DNA from: Dermatemys mawii
Lineage: Eukaryota > Chordata > Testudines > Dermatemydidae
Direction: 5' to 3'
Assembly (NCBI GenBank): GCA_007922305.1
Contig: ML677335.1
Span: 22,911,904-22,975,903 of the forward strand
Length of the DNA stretch: 64,000 bases
Positions 1 through 10,908 of this stretch are shown here, one piece after another. Under the pieces are notes generated by a model. The model was given only the letters and a program-made list of their open reading frames with translations. It was not told where the DNA came from and did no database searches. Position 1 is the stretch's first letter, and each line of letters begins with the position of its first letter. A program made the translations under genes and the position numbers.

Positions 1-1634
1 TAGTCCTTTAGAGGGCCATTCTGCTGTCTGAGAATTAACCCAACATGCCTCTTCTCCCTGATGTGCCCCCTATCTTTGGAACAGGGCATGAAGAGAGGGC
101 ATACAACTGGATACTTGGCTTCTATATCAGCCTTCAATTCACCTACAGAGGGGGACACCCTGCTATGCCTCCTTTGTCCCAAGGGCAGTGTTAAAGGGCT
201 AGCTCAAATATAGAGAATCTAGCCCTGGGCATCCGAATAAAACAGCTCACTTTCAAATCATTGAACATCCCTGTGGCAGGGCAGGGGTAAAACCCCATGC
301 CTGCACTGCTAAACTGCTGGCTAAGCCCTGCTTTCTGGCAGAGAGGCCACGTGCAGTGGCTCAAAGCAGTCTGCAGGAAGCCCAGCTGCGGCTCTAATGA
401 TGGCTGGCTCACTGCACTAGGCTGAGCTATGTAGTGTCAGCTGGGCTGAAGGCTGAGAGGGCTAGAAAAGCCATGCACAGAGATCAGTTGGGATACTGGC
501 CTGGGAGGGGACAGGAGGCTGCAGCTCTGTCTCCTCACTACAGGATGGGAGCCTCAAGGGACAGGAGACCCTGGAAAGGGTGAGAGAGGGGATACCTGTT
601 GGGGGAGAAAAGGGACCACACTGCTGCACTGTAAATAAATGCACATGGGTGAAACACCAGAAGAGGGTGTGAGGACTCTTATTTTATCAGCCCAAACTCA
701 AGGTACAGGCACCAGAGGGTGCGAACCCGCGTGAAGCCTGTGACAATCCCCAACAAATGGCTCATAAACAAGCCATAGACCAAGGATTATCAGCAGACAT
801 TACTCAGTGAATAATTTCATATTGCAAATATAGTTCAGAAAAATGTTCTCTTTTTGCAAACAAAAGGGCACAGAAAACAAGGAGAAATCCATTGTGAATT
901 ATTTGTTATGAACGATTTACGCAGGTTGAGTCCTGGGAATGGATGCTGCCTCTGTAGTTATTCACCCATGGTTTTAAAATGAAAACCAAACCCAGACTTT
1001 TTAATGGTATGTCACTCAGTGTTCTTACCGTACAATGAAACATGAGCTCTGCTTATGGCACTGCACAGCAAACCCGGTGTGTGCAGCTTTATTTGCTAGA
1101 AAGCTAACACTCTAAACTTCAAGCAGAATGTTTCTTTTGTCTGCCTGATAGAGATGGGCCCAGCAGGCTTCCCTCTTTGTCAGTAATGAGACACCTATCA
1201 TGACCATTGTTAGTCAGTAGCCCCACCAGCTCAGTTACTGTTTGCAGGGGTACAAGCTGCTGCTTTCCCACCTGCTCACTCATGGCATTGCTGCTTAGGA
1301 GTTTCTTCTAAATGTAGACAATGACACTTGGGTACTTACTCCAGTTGCGGAAGAACAGGTTCCAAGTTCTTTATCTCTGTTGCCATTTTAATGATTCTAT
1401 GATAATAGAGAAAAGTTGGTGATTATTCCAGCATCCATAGCTACACAGTCCAGCTGGGAATTCAGACCACATGGATTCTATTACGCGTACTATATACACC
1501 TATGGAGACACTCCCCATCTATTGTGTGGGGAGACAGAATCTGTCTTCGCACAATTGCTATGATTGAAGGTACATTCAGCTCCTCAAGCTGCTAAACTCA
1601 CTTATACCATGGTTTGTGAGAGCTCAACATCTCT
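1..1634. other. Intergenic DNA, no gene recognised
   Basis: Only short open frames without protein-like composition are present, and no exon flanked by convincing splice signals was found. The first 750 bases are moderately GC-rich and may be an old repeat, but I could not name it. Confidence 0.5.
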
Positions 1635-1745
1635 CAAAACTCAAACCATTGACCTCTCTTTGTGTCAGTTTCCTTACCTGTAAAATGGGGCTAACAATAC
1701 CCCCCTTTTGTTGTGAGGATCAGTGGATGTTTATAAAGAGTTGTG
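1635..1745 (+). repeat. MIR-like SINE fragment
   Basis: The stretch reads like the conserved core of a MIR/CORE SINE: a phrase resembling 'cctcagtttcctcatctgtaaaatggggataataat' is recognisable around 1660-1705, followed by a gagga-type tail. The tRNA-derived head is not recognisable, so this is a partial copy. Confidence 0.5.
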
Positions 1746-2829
1746 TTGGCAGCTGCTTCCTGAAGAAGCATTTACAAAGAGAGACAAAGACATATTTCCT
1801 CAGGGCTTTACTGGCTTCCCTCAGGAACTGTGAAAAACACCCCCATGACACTGGTCACCTTCTGACTGCATAATGAATCCCTATATCACACAACAGAGCC
1901 TGGGGATGTGTTGGTGCTTGGAGGGATTAGTGGGATTCATTGCTCAGTACCCATGGGCAGAGGTTTCAAACACTCCATACTTGCTAACAAAGGGCAGAAC
2001 TAACCACAGAAAGAAGCTTTAGGTACTATCATATCCCTCTACCCTCTGATTCATAATTCGCCATTTCTAATGTAACTAAAGTGGAGCCCACTGGGGAGAT
2101 CATTGACATACAGTTTATCTATATTTGCTTGAGCATTCCTTTAGCTGGGAGTTTAGAAACTACAGCTTTTTAAAGGCCAGTGCCCGACTATCTGCTTGAA
2201 AGCTATTTTGTCCATGCCCTACCTAGGCCAAATTGCCCACCTTGGCACCCCCATGCTAATTCTAAAGAATGCCTGGTGTTGAAGAGGCAGCTGGGGCAAC
2301 AAGCAAAGGATGTTTAAAGAAGTATTTTACAAATCTGTAGTGTGGATCTCTGTGACCAGGACGAGGAGGAGATTATGATGCCCCCCTCGCCCCGTTCAGC
2401 AGCACCCTAACAATGCAGTTACATGTAAACAGGCTATCTTAAGAAGTCCAGCCAGCCCTCACCTGTCATCAGACAGATGACACCTTAACAAGTCACTGTG
2501 AGTTATTTAATTAAAGTTCATTTAAATAAATCCTCTGAAAATAATCATCTCCCCAGTAGCTTGGGCCTGGTTCTTACCCTTGTGAAACAGACTTATCACA
2601 ATTTCACTATTGTGATGCATCTACTGTATGAATCAAAATTGTGAGCTGTATACATATAGTTGGTTTCTCAGCTGAGGTGTATGGGGCTAGTGCATGTTGT
2701 ATTTTAATTAGATGACCTAATAAATCTTTTCATCCCTCATTTCTATAACTTTGAAAACTCCCTAAAAATGGATTTTAATTCAGATGAAACCTTCCTAATA
2801 GTAGTATGCCCAGAAGGCACAGGAAGGAT
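1746..2829. other. Intergenic DNA, nothing recognised
   Basis: AT-rich sequence without a supported gene or clear repeat boundary. Confidence 0.45.
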
Positions 2830-3150
2830 GGTCTTGTCATTAAGCTGGTAGACTGCAATTTAGCAGAGCTAGATTCAGATCCTAGCTGTTCCACAGATCT
2901 CTTGTGTGACCTGGGGCAAGACACTTAATCTCTCCGTGCTTCAATTCCTCCACTGTAAAATGAAGATAATGTTGCGTATATTGTCCCATCATTTGTTTAT
3001 CTTATCTATTTATCTAGATTGTAAGGTATTCAAGAGCAGGGACTGGCTCATTCTATATTTATGTACAGCGACTAGCACAATGGGGCTCTGAACTTGGTTG
3101 GGGTCTCCAGGTACAATGGCAATGCAAATAAATAAATACATAAAATAAGC
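2830..3150 (+). repeat. CORE-type (MIR-like) SINE, nearly full length
   Basis: Three parts follow each other. A tRNA-like head ends near a B-box-like GATTCAGATCC at about 2871. The CORE segment (about 2895-2965) contains the characteristic tgtgacctggggcaag and ccactgtaaaatgaag phrases. The LINE-like tail contains 'agcacaatggggctctg' and ends in an AAAT repeat (aaataaataaata). This three-part structure is established for CORE SINEs; the exact subfamily is not determined. Confidence 0.65.
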
Positions 3151-5689
3151 CAGCAGTGACTCTGCTAATCATGTAGTCAGATCCAAGAAACAAAACTAGG
3201 CTGGTCTTGCAAAATGCTGAGCATCCTCAACTCCTTCTGAAGCCAATGGGAGTTGAGAGTACTGAATACCGCATAGGTTCAGGTACGAGATAAGAAAAAC
3301 ACAAACAGCAATAACCAAGGTAATGTGGAGGAGTGGACACTCAAACATGAGGGCTATAAAAGCAGCAGCACTAAATCTCAGACTTTGGGAATTATGAAGC
3401 TACCTACCTGCCCATCCCAGCCATTTTATGTGCAAGTATACCTTCATTTTCACACAGAGGTGGCCTGGGACCATAGCTTGTTCATACATATTTGCATAAA
3501 GCAGGGCTACTTGCTAGAAGCTCCCTCTCCCCAGCTTCCTACATTTCAGAGGGCTGCTGTTTCAAAGAGAAAGTTAGGACTGTGGTATCTGAACAAACAA
3601 AAGCAGTAAAAGCCAGAAATGTGCCTGTTGTTAAATATATATAAAGGACCTACTCACCATTTATACTGCTATCATAGCCTGGGGAATGAGTCCCCTTTGC
3701 TCCCACGGTCTGGAGAGAGACGTGCAAAGTTACCTCACTTCTGTTAAAAAGTCTGTTTACTTTGTTCCTGATTGTGTTCAGGTTGCTAGGTTACACTTTT
3801 GGTGACAGAAGCCAAGCCCCCACTCCCCCTTCTCCCAGGGTTCAATTTCCACTCCTCCTCCATCCCTAAATGGGGCTGTCAAATAACCTCCTTGCTCTGT
3901 ACCTTACTAATCTCATTCTCAATTGAACTCTATAGTTTCATCTCGAGGCTTTCAATGTGAGAGGCAAGTAAGATCAGCTTGGGTGTGTCAAAGTGGTAGA
4001 AAGAAGCAAGTTCCAGCACTGTATGGCTGAAGCTAAGTTCTCCTAGACCTAAACAGACCCACAGTCAAACCATAGATGCCTCCACTAAGACAGATAATCT
4101 TGAGAAAGGACTAGGCTACTTGAATTCCTAATGAGATTTGTTTTTCATTCTGTTGTTAATTTTCTCTTCTGGGAGCAGTGGCGTAATCAGTACTTCAATT
4201 CTATGGGGACAAAATGTGCTTCTTGAGGCCAGGAACTTTCCCTGCTAATTTAAAAACCCTAAGGATGCAAAGTATGATGCATTTTCTCTGAAATTGTTAT
4301 TGCAGATACACATTGAATATAAATAGGAAGGCAGATATTTAAACAGATGAAGCACATTCTACCCTGAACAGCTGCCACTGTGGAGAAGCATATATTCCAT
4401 TAAGAGAATGTGGCGTGAGGTGTGTATTCAGTCATACCTACCTTCACCAAACAGTCCCAATATATGCACATCTGGCTGCGAGAGACGTTCCTGGTGCCTA
4501 TAGGAAAAACAGTAAGAGACTGAAATCTGGAAATAAAAGGATGGTTCTGATGCCTCCAGTAGGCAGTGATTTGGAGGTGACTAGTGGGAGGCCCTCCAGA
4601 CTCAGAACAAGGTGCATAAGAGTAAACTATCTTGACTAACTTTTTAATGATTGAGAGAAAATAGGATTCTCTAGCAGAAAATTTTCACTCCGTGAGTACT
4701 ACACATATGGCAAAAATTGTCATAGGAGGCCATCACAGCAAAGAATAGGCATGAATTTAAAATTCAGAATATGGACTTTTACTGCAAGAATCTGTGCTGA
4801 AAGTTACATAAAATGTAGCAGGCTTGTTAGGAGAAAAGAATTTTTCCTGTTCCTAAAATTGTGTTAGGTTCCAACGAGCTAAGTTCCTTCATGTCCTCAT
4901 GCTATATCAATTAGACCAAAAATTGCACAAAGGTTGGATATGCTCCACTGCTTTATCTGCAGATATACAAGCTAGGATAAGATTTACATCAGCTACCAAT
5001 CTTTATGCTTCAGTGCATGAGCTGATCATCAGCTGCAATGAGGAAGAAATTCCCCACCAACGCAACATAAACGCGCCACACAGCTACACATTTGGGCATT
5101 TTCACCTTTCTCTGCAGCATTCAGTAGATGTTCCTGTCAAGGAGAGAACACAGAACTAGATGGAACGTTGATCTTTCTTGTGTTTCTGCTGCTGTATTAT
5201 TAGCCCATGGCAGGAATATGTATTGACATTCATCTGTGTTGCACGTTACCACTATGTTAAAGTCTGCCAATTTAAAACATGGGCTCAGTAATGACTGTGA
5301 AGCTGTAGGAAGCATTAGGCTTTTATTACAGACTGGTGTTATTACAGACAGAAGGGAAAAGAAGTCTGCAACAGGGAAACTATGTGATCCAATGAAGCTA
5401 GAGAAGTGACAGTATTAACTGGACATCACAGTAACAGCCAAACACAGGCCACACAGAAAACAAAGTGGCACCAGGCACCAAAATAAAAAGCAGAATGTCA
5501 GTAACTTGTGTCATGAGACTCCATTTCTTCTACCACAGTGCAGTGACTGTGGCAATCTTGGGATGAAGACATATTCTCTTAAGAGTACTATTTGTGAACT
5601 GTAGCGGTCACTACATTTCAAGCCATCGAAAATCCTCCATCTGTAACAATATTTTTTATACGTCACTGTAGATGAATTAATAAGTATTG
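3151..5689. other. Intergenic DNA, no gene recognised
   Basis: Short open frames here (up to about 94 codons) lack recognisable domains and flanking splice or start context. No repeat boundary could be placed. Confidence 0.45.
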
Positions 5690-5935
5690 GGGGTGGCTGA
5701 ATTGGTAGTGTAGCGGCTGCATGATATGGATAAAGGGTTCAGTCTTTCATTCTTTGGGCTAGCAGGGGCTAGGAGGTAGTGTGCTCTGCTGAATGAGCTG
5801 AGTGACTAGCTTGAATTGTGACAAAGTAGGTGAGGTAATATCTTTTATTGGACCAACTTCAGTTGGTGGAAGGGGACAAGCTTTCGTGATTCATGGAGCG
5901 CTTCCATAAGTCTTGAAGGATGTGAAGCTGTACGC
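5690..5935 (+). repeat. tRNA-derived SINE-like fragments
   Basis: At 5692-5740 the sequence contains an A-box-like TGGCTGAATTGG and, downstream, a GGGTTCAGTC B-box-like motif. At 5820-5890 there is a segment (tatcttttattggaccaac, then GACAAGCTTTCG) that I recognise as common in turtle and crocodilian genomes. Whether the two parts belong to one element is not clear. Confidence 0.45.
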
Positions 5936-6743
5936 TGCGGTCTTTATTCAAAGGACAGTTACCGTGAAGCGACTCTAGCAATTCCATGAGCTATTTCATG
6001 CTATTTTGATCTCTACTGCTATAATTTTGGCTTGTGGTACCCCCTTGCTGCTTTCTCCACAGCTAGGGGCTAGAGAGTTAGTTTGCTTGTTCAGTTGAGC
6101 TAGTATATCTGGGAGACCTTTTCTGGTCCAAGACATTGAGTCACTTCGCTAAAATCATGTCTTAATCTTCCTTCAGCTGATCATTGACCTAGAGCATTAG
6201 GAATACTTGAATTAGGCCACAGTAATATGGTATATTTTGTAAGTGAAGCACCTCTGAAATGAATAATTCTCAGGAGACTTTTCTATTATAATGCATCTGG
6301 AAGATATTGATCATTTTTCTTGGACCTTGAGACATGACCATCTATGTTAACACAATTGTACAAGATGCTGTGCATACTCCATCTTTCCTGCATGGTTCAT
6401 TAGGCTGTAATCTCAGTTTTGCAAGGGAAACCATTCCAGTCTTGTCAATTCGAGGTACAACTATTTATTAATTTATTTTTAAAATAGGTTTGTAAACCAG
6501 TCTTTTCTTTGCTATTGATTTGAGATCTTGATTTAGTAAGAGACTGTTTAACAAGCTCTTTACAATGGATCTTTAATGTCCTTGTGCAAGGATGAGAGAC
6601 TAACAGTTGGCTGGGAGAGGTAGGGTTTGGAGGAGGGGAAGAGGAAGGGAGAAGTCTTACTCTGCAATTTCCTTTAAGTGTAGAGTGCTAGACGGGAGAC
6701 AGTTTAAAAGCCAAGTCAATGTAAAACTGATGGCCAATGAAAC
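5936..6743. other. Left flank of the Harbinger insertion, no gene
   Basis: No exon-like open frame or named repeat was found between the SINE-like fragments and the TTA target site at 6744-6746. Confidence 0.45.
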
Positions 6744-6746
6744 TTA

Positions 6747-6823
6747 GGGTATGGTTACACTTACAAGATTATAGCGCTATTGGTTATAGCGGTCCCCTTA
6801 TACAGCAATATGAATAGCGCTAT
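6747..6823 (+). repeat. Harbinger left inverted terminus and subterminal repeats
   Basis: The terminal repeat is followed by two copies of the palindrome ATAGCGCTAT at 6771-6780 and 6814-6823, with a related ttatagcggt between them. Similar copies occur near the right end, so these are candidate binding sites for the Myb-like protein (inference). Confidence 0.8.
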
Positions 6824-7116
6824 TGTACGTCCACACTGAGATGCTCCAGCGTTATAGCATGGCCACATTTGCGGCACTTAATGCGGCATTAAGAGCAGCG
6901 CATTAGGGCATGTATCCCACAGTACACCTCTTCCTGATCTGGTGCAATGCCTTGTGGTAGGGGGGGCGTCACTTGCGGGGCATTCTGTATCCTGTTTCAA
7001 CTACCCATGATGCTTTTTGGCATATCCCAGCAATCCCTGTGTTTCCTTCCACCTCCGGCGCCATCTTTCAAGGGTTTCAGCAAGGCACGCTCCGTCTTCC
7101 ATTGTCGTGTGCTGCA

Positions 7117-8358
7117 ATGAATCCAGAACTGCTGAGGAACATGCTGACGACTGTCGCCAGCACATCTCTGTGTGCAGTGGAGTTAATCCTTGACATGCAG
7201 GATGACAGTGATGAGTCTGAAAACGAGATTGAAGCGGTGAATGCATTTGACACGAAGCTTCTTGTCTCATTAACGGACATGCTCACGGCCGTTGAACGCC
7301 GCTTCTGGGCACGGGAAACGAGCACTGAGTGGTGAGATCGCATCGTCATGCAAGTCTGGGACGACGAGCAGTGGCTGCAAAACTTTCGAATGAGAAAAGC
7401 CACTTTCATGGGACTGTGTGCTGAACTCGCCCCTGCCCTGCGGCGCAAGGACACCAGACTGAGAGCTGCCCTCCCGGTGGAGAAGCGGGTGGCTATCGCG
7501 ATCTGGAAGCTGGCTATACCAGACAGCTACCGATCGGTGGCCAACCAGTTTGGGGTTGGAAAGTCGACCGTTGGAGTTGTGCTGATGCAAGTGTGCAGGG
7601 CCATTAATCGCATCCTGCTACGAAAAATCGTGACTCTGGATAACGTGCATGACATCATGGCTGGCTTTGAAGAAATGGGTTTCCCTAACTGTGGAGTGGC
7701 GATAGATGGGACCCATATACCTATTCTGGTGCCCGCCCACCTAGCTGAGGAGTACGTTAACTGAAAGGGGTACTTCTCCATGGTTCTCCAGGCGCTTGTG
7801 GATCACCGTGGGCGTTTTACTGACATTAATGCTGGCTGGTCTGGAAAGGTGCATGACGCACGCATCTTCCGCAACACCGGCCTGTTCATGAAGCTGCAAG
7901 CCGGGACTTTTTTCCCAGACCAGAGGATCCCCGTGGGGGAAGTGGAAATGCCCATAGTGATTCTTGGCGACCCTGCTTACCCTTTAATGCCCTGGCTCAT
8001 GAAACCGTACACAGGGAGCCTGGACAGCAGTCAGGAAAGGTTCAACTACAGGCTTAGCCGGTGTCGAATGACTGTGGAGTGTGCTTTTGGGCGTCTCAAG
8101 GCGCGCTGGCGCTGTCTTTATGGGAGGCTAGACTTGGCCGAGGGTAGTATCTCCGCAGTTATTTCCGCATGCTGTGCCCTACATAATCTTTGTGAGCAGA
8201 AGGGCGAAGGCTTCACTCAGCCATGGTCCTCGAAGGTTCAACGCCTGGAGGCCACATACGCCCAGCCAGAGAGCAGGGGTCTTGGAGGGGACCAGCGCGA
8301 GGCTGTTAGGATCAGGGAAGCCTTGATGGAGCATTTTGAGGCTGAAAGCCAGTTCTAA
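7117..8358 (+). pseudogene. Harbinger DDE transposase with two in-frame stops
   Basis: One reading frame runs from ATG 7117 to TAA at 8356-8358 (413 codons before the stop), interrupted only by TGA at 7333-7335 and TGA at 7762-7764; there is no frameshift. Family landmarks remain. A helix-turn-helix region follows PDSYRSVANQFGVGKSTV. The DDE residues are Asp in AIDGTHIPI (codon at 7705), Asp in ILGDPAYPL (7969) and Glu in CRMTVECAFGRLK (8077), and KVHDARIF lies between them. The second stop falls where family members usually have a basic residue before KGY, consistent with a CGA-to-TGA change. An earlier in-frame ATG at 6973 exists, but the protein-like sequence begins at MNPELL. The frame is otherwise open, which suggests recent inactivation. 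Confidence 0.9.
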
Positions 8359-8373
8359 AGTGAGGTGCAGATG

Positions 8374-8396
8374 GAGGGAGGGAGGGAGGGAGGGAG
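8374..8396 (+). repeat. GGGA microsatellite
   Basis: About five tandem GGGA units lie just downstream of the transposase stop, in what would be its 3' untranslated region. Confidence 0.9.
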
Positions 8397-8457
8397 CATT
8401 CTTTTAACAGGAACAGGCATTTGCTTTTCTGTAGCCTGTAATAATGTATGTACACTT

Positions 8458-8497
8458 AATAAAGAAACCCATTTATTAAGAAGACAATTCATTTATT
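8458..8497. terminator. Convergent poly(A) signals of the two Harbinger genes
   Basis: AATAAA on the + strand at 8458-8463 lies 100 bases after the transposase stop. On the - strand AATAAA occurs at 8477-8472 and 8497-8492, about 90-115 bases after the Myb-like gene's stop. The two genes therefore appear to terminate tail-to-tail with overlapping 3' ends. Confidence 0.6.
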
Positions 8498-8586
8498 GAA
8501 CAGGTACTTCGGTTGCTGAAAGAAAATATTGTGATGCATGTGAGGGGGAAGCCAGGGGAGGTGCAATGGGGGTGTCATGGGGTCAG

Positions 8587-10446
8587 TCAGAGATCGGAAT
8601 ATGTCCGGGTCTCTGAGTCTCCAGTGCCCTCACAGTGGCCACGTCCCCCGAACCCTATTTGCGGAGGGCAGTAAGGCATGTTATTAGGGGTAGACTGCAG
8701 TGGATAATGGTCTGGGGTTTGGGGGTTGTTCGGTGAAGACAGAGGGGTTGGAGGCAGCTGTGGATGGTGATAACCATTTGGCTGATGATAGTGGCCTGGA
8801 GGGTACTGAGGCAAAGAAGGGGAAGGGAATTGGGGCAAATGATAATTGGGGTGGTGGGTGCGGAGCTTCTCCTCCTGAAGGGTGACAATCCGCTGCATAG
8901 TCTCCAATTGAAGCTGCAGTAATGAGAGCAGCTTATCGGTGCTTTTCCGGCGGTGAATCGCATTCTCCTTCCGCGCCTTCTCCCTCAACTTGCTCTCATT
9001 CTCCCTCCACCTCTGTGCAACTCGATTCTCCGTTACAGCCTGTTGCATTACTTGCTGTACAAGATCCTCTTTGCTCCTTCGTGGCCGCTTCCTCAGTCGC
9101 CTCAGCCTCTCAGCTGTTGATAAGAGCGATGGCGCAGGGGTGAAGGACGACCCTTCTAAAATAAAAAGATACATTTAACAGTGGTTCCCTTGTAAAGAGC
9201 AGACATGCCTATCATTTCCCCGCATTCCCCGTTTGCCTGTCCCGCAGACAGCACAGATACAGCAACGGAGCCCCTGCCATGGTGAGTGTATTCCAGAGGC
9301 AAGGGAAATGATTTTTCCCCTGCCCAAGAAAAGCTGTGCCGGGGGAGGGGGTGGGGAGTGCCGGTAAGTTGCAGGAGCCCCACTCTGAGCAGCAGGCAGA
9401 GGGAAGGATTTCTTCCCTGCCCTGAAAAGCTGTGGCGGGGCGGGGGGGTGGAGTGCCGGGAAGTGGCAGGAGCCCTACTCTGAACACTGTTCCAACATTC
9501 TCCGTAGGTGTTTGTCCTGGAAGATATCTCGCTGCTTCGAGTCACTGAGGAGCAAAGGGAAGGGATTTTAATGAGATGCGGCTTCCGCCCAGGGCCATAT
9601 GCAGCTTGCCTATGTGCAGCAATGCTCCCCCCACCCATTGTAGCACAGTGGCAGGGACTAGTGACCGTGACCGGGACGGGGACCACGCTGGCTCTCCCAG
9701 GAAACATGCGCAGGCGCATTGCAAGTGCTCTTATTGAGACCTTTGAAGAGATTACTGATGATGACTACCGCGAGGTGATAGACTACATCAATGCTCTATT
9801 CCACATGTAGGCAAGCATGCAAGCATCCCTTTCCACCCCAAGCTGCCTGCCTTCCCCATAGAAAAGCAGCTTTACCTCTGCAATCCACTGCTGAGCTGGC
9901 CCCTGCAACCGCCCGACACTGTGGCTGGCTGCCCTCCTGGGTTGAGAAGAGCTCCTGGCTGCATGTGTCCAGGGACTCCTCCGTGCCCTGGGTCGCTGCC
10001 GCCTCGTCCTCATCCTCCTCCTCTTCTTCATCCTCCTGGTCTTCATCCTCCTCCTCACCCCCCCCTTCACTGGTGGGCTGGGAAGTGTCCATGGTGGTCG
10101 ATGGAGTGACTGTGGGATCACCACCAAGTATCGCGTGCAGCTCCTTATAAAATCTGCAAGTCACCGGGGCTGCCCCTGAGCGGCCGTTTGCCTCGCGGGC
10201 TTTGCGATACGCATTCCTAAACTCCTTTACCTTAACACGGCACTGCAGAGTGTCCCGCTCATGGCCTCTTTCTGCCAAGGCCCGTGATATCTGCCCATAG
10301 GTGTCAAAATTCCTGCGGCTAGACCGCAGCTGAGACTGAACAGCCTCTTCCCCCCAACAGCTGATGAGGTCCAGCACCTCACTATTGCTCCATGCTGGGG
10401 ATCGCCTATTGCGAGGAGGCATGGCACGTGGAGTCATGATGATCAA
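8587..10446 (-). CDS. Harbinger Myb/SANT-like DNA-binding protein, two exons
   Basis: Exon 1 is 10446-9876 and exon 2 is 9155-8587. The donor reads CAGAG|GTAAAG and the acceptor tttattttag|AAGGG. The split codon (G + AA) keeps the frame, giving 379 residues with no stop. The N-terminal 100 residues form a Myb/SANT-like trihelix domain (RRSPAWSNSEVLDLIS, later TLQCRVKVKEFRNAYRKAR and CRFYKELHAILGG). An acidic Glu/Asp tract follows (about 130-150), then a serine-rich stretch. Exon 2 adds a basic region (RLRRLRKRPRRSKEDL), a helical region with many Arg/Glu/Leu, and a Pro/Tyr/His-rich C-terminus. In this superfamily the Myb-like partner binds transposon ends and helps move the transposase to the nucleus. 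Start choice is uncertain: ATG 10446, or the internal ATG at 10422 giving MPPRNRRSP, which looks more conventional. Confidence 0.85.
9279..9810 (+). CDS. Possible nested third Harbinger ORF inside the Myb-like intron
   Basis: An open frame of 100 codons (9508-9810) lies wholly inside the intron of the Myb-like gene, on the other strand. It begins right after an acceptor-like cattctccgtag. Upstream, GCCATG|GTGAGT at 9276-9287 offers a good start context whose ATG (9279-9281) would join in frame by removing a 226-base intron, giving 101 residues. The product has an N-terminal EDISLLRVTEEQREGILMRC segment, a small-residue, Gly/Thr-rich middle and an acidic C-terminus (ETFEEITDDDYREVIDYIN). I recognise no domain. 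The antisense frames are not protein-like. No + strand AATAAA was seen soon after the stop, which weakens the case. It could also be a chance ORF or a remnant captured by the element. Confidence 0.4.
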
Positions 10447-10547
10447 TCAGAATGATCACCTGCAACGATTCCCTGAGACCACGCCACGCAATCAATCAGA
10501 TCAATGAGAATGATCACCTGCAAGGATTCCCTGAGAGCACGCCACGC
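10441..10547. repeat. Tandem duplication upstream of the Myb-like gene
   Basis: About 49 bases at 10441-10489 are repeated at 10499-10547 with three mismatches, a 58-base period. Each unit contains atgatcacctgcaa and gaccacgccacgc-like segments. The repeats cover the presumed 5' leader or promoter of the Myb-like gene and slightly overlap its most upstream ATG. Confidence 0.85.
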
Positions 10548-10787
10548 TTGGCTGGAGCAAACAGGAAGGGGATTTTCAAATTTCCCTGGAACTTGAAAGG
10601 GCGGGTCTGACATGTGATCACCTGAGGACAGGACAAAAGAGTTTGCAAGTGATGACCAGAGTGGCTCGAACGGGAATTATGGGACGGGCTGGAGGCCGAT
10701 TAATGCGCAGTGGGTGTCCACATTCTTGCTGTAGCGCTACAGCAGCTGCGCTACAGCCCTTATTCCCCATGCGGAGGTGGATTAACA

Positions 10788-10905
10788 ATAGCGCTATAAC
10801 TCAGCGGTTATAGCGGTCTTCGTGCCTTGCCAGTGTGGACGGGGAGGAGGTTATAGCACTCGTGGGGGCTTTATAGCGCTATAACGTGCCAGTGTAACCA
10901 TGGCC
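10788..10905 (-). repeat. Harbinger right inverted terminus and subterminal repeats
   Basis: The right end carries ATAGCGCTAT at 10788-10797 and 10873-10882 and ends in the inverted terminal repeat at 10905. The phrase GTCCACACTG, seen near 6829 at the left end, recurs in inverted orientation near 10832 (ccagtgtggac). Confidence 0.8.
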
Positions 10906-10908
10906 TTA

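Larger units (their letters stand above)
6747..10905 (+). mobile_element. PIF/Harbinger DNA transposon, 4.16 kb, complete ends
   Basis: The ends are inverted copies of each other: GGGTATGGTTACACT at the left and the complement of GGCCATGGTTACACT at the right. Both are flanked by TTA (6744-6746 and 10906-10908), the 3-bp target duplication typical of PIF/Harbinger. Inside are a DDE transposase frame on + (7117-8358), a Myb/SANT-like gene on - (10446-8587) and a further + frame in that gene's intron (9508-9810). Transposase and Myb-like genes converge on shared poly(A) signals near 8460-8497. Two nonsense codons make the transposase inactive as read, so this copy could only have moved with help from another. 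Confidence 0.93.

Noticed and set aside
5692..5750. Functional tRNA gene
   Set aside because: A-box-like and B-box-like motifs are present but the cloverleaf stems do not pair; it is a SINE-like relic.
6973..7335. Reading the first transposase block as a separate 120-residue gene
   Set aside because: It is in the same frame as the two downstream blocks and is separated from them only by single TGA codons; together they make one transposase.
9156..9719. 187-codon - strand frame as a gene
   Set aside because: It lies in the Myb-like gene's intron; its Pro/Ser/Arg-rich, repeat-like translation has no domain, and the + strand frame there is more protein-like.
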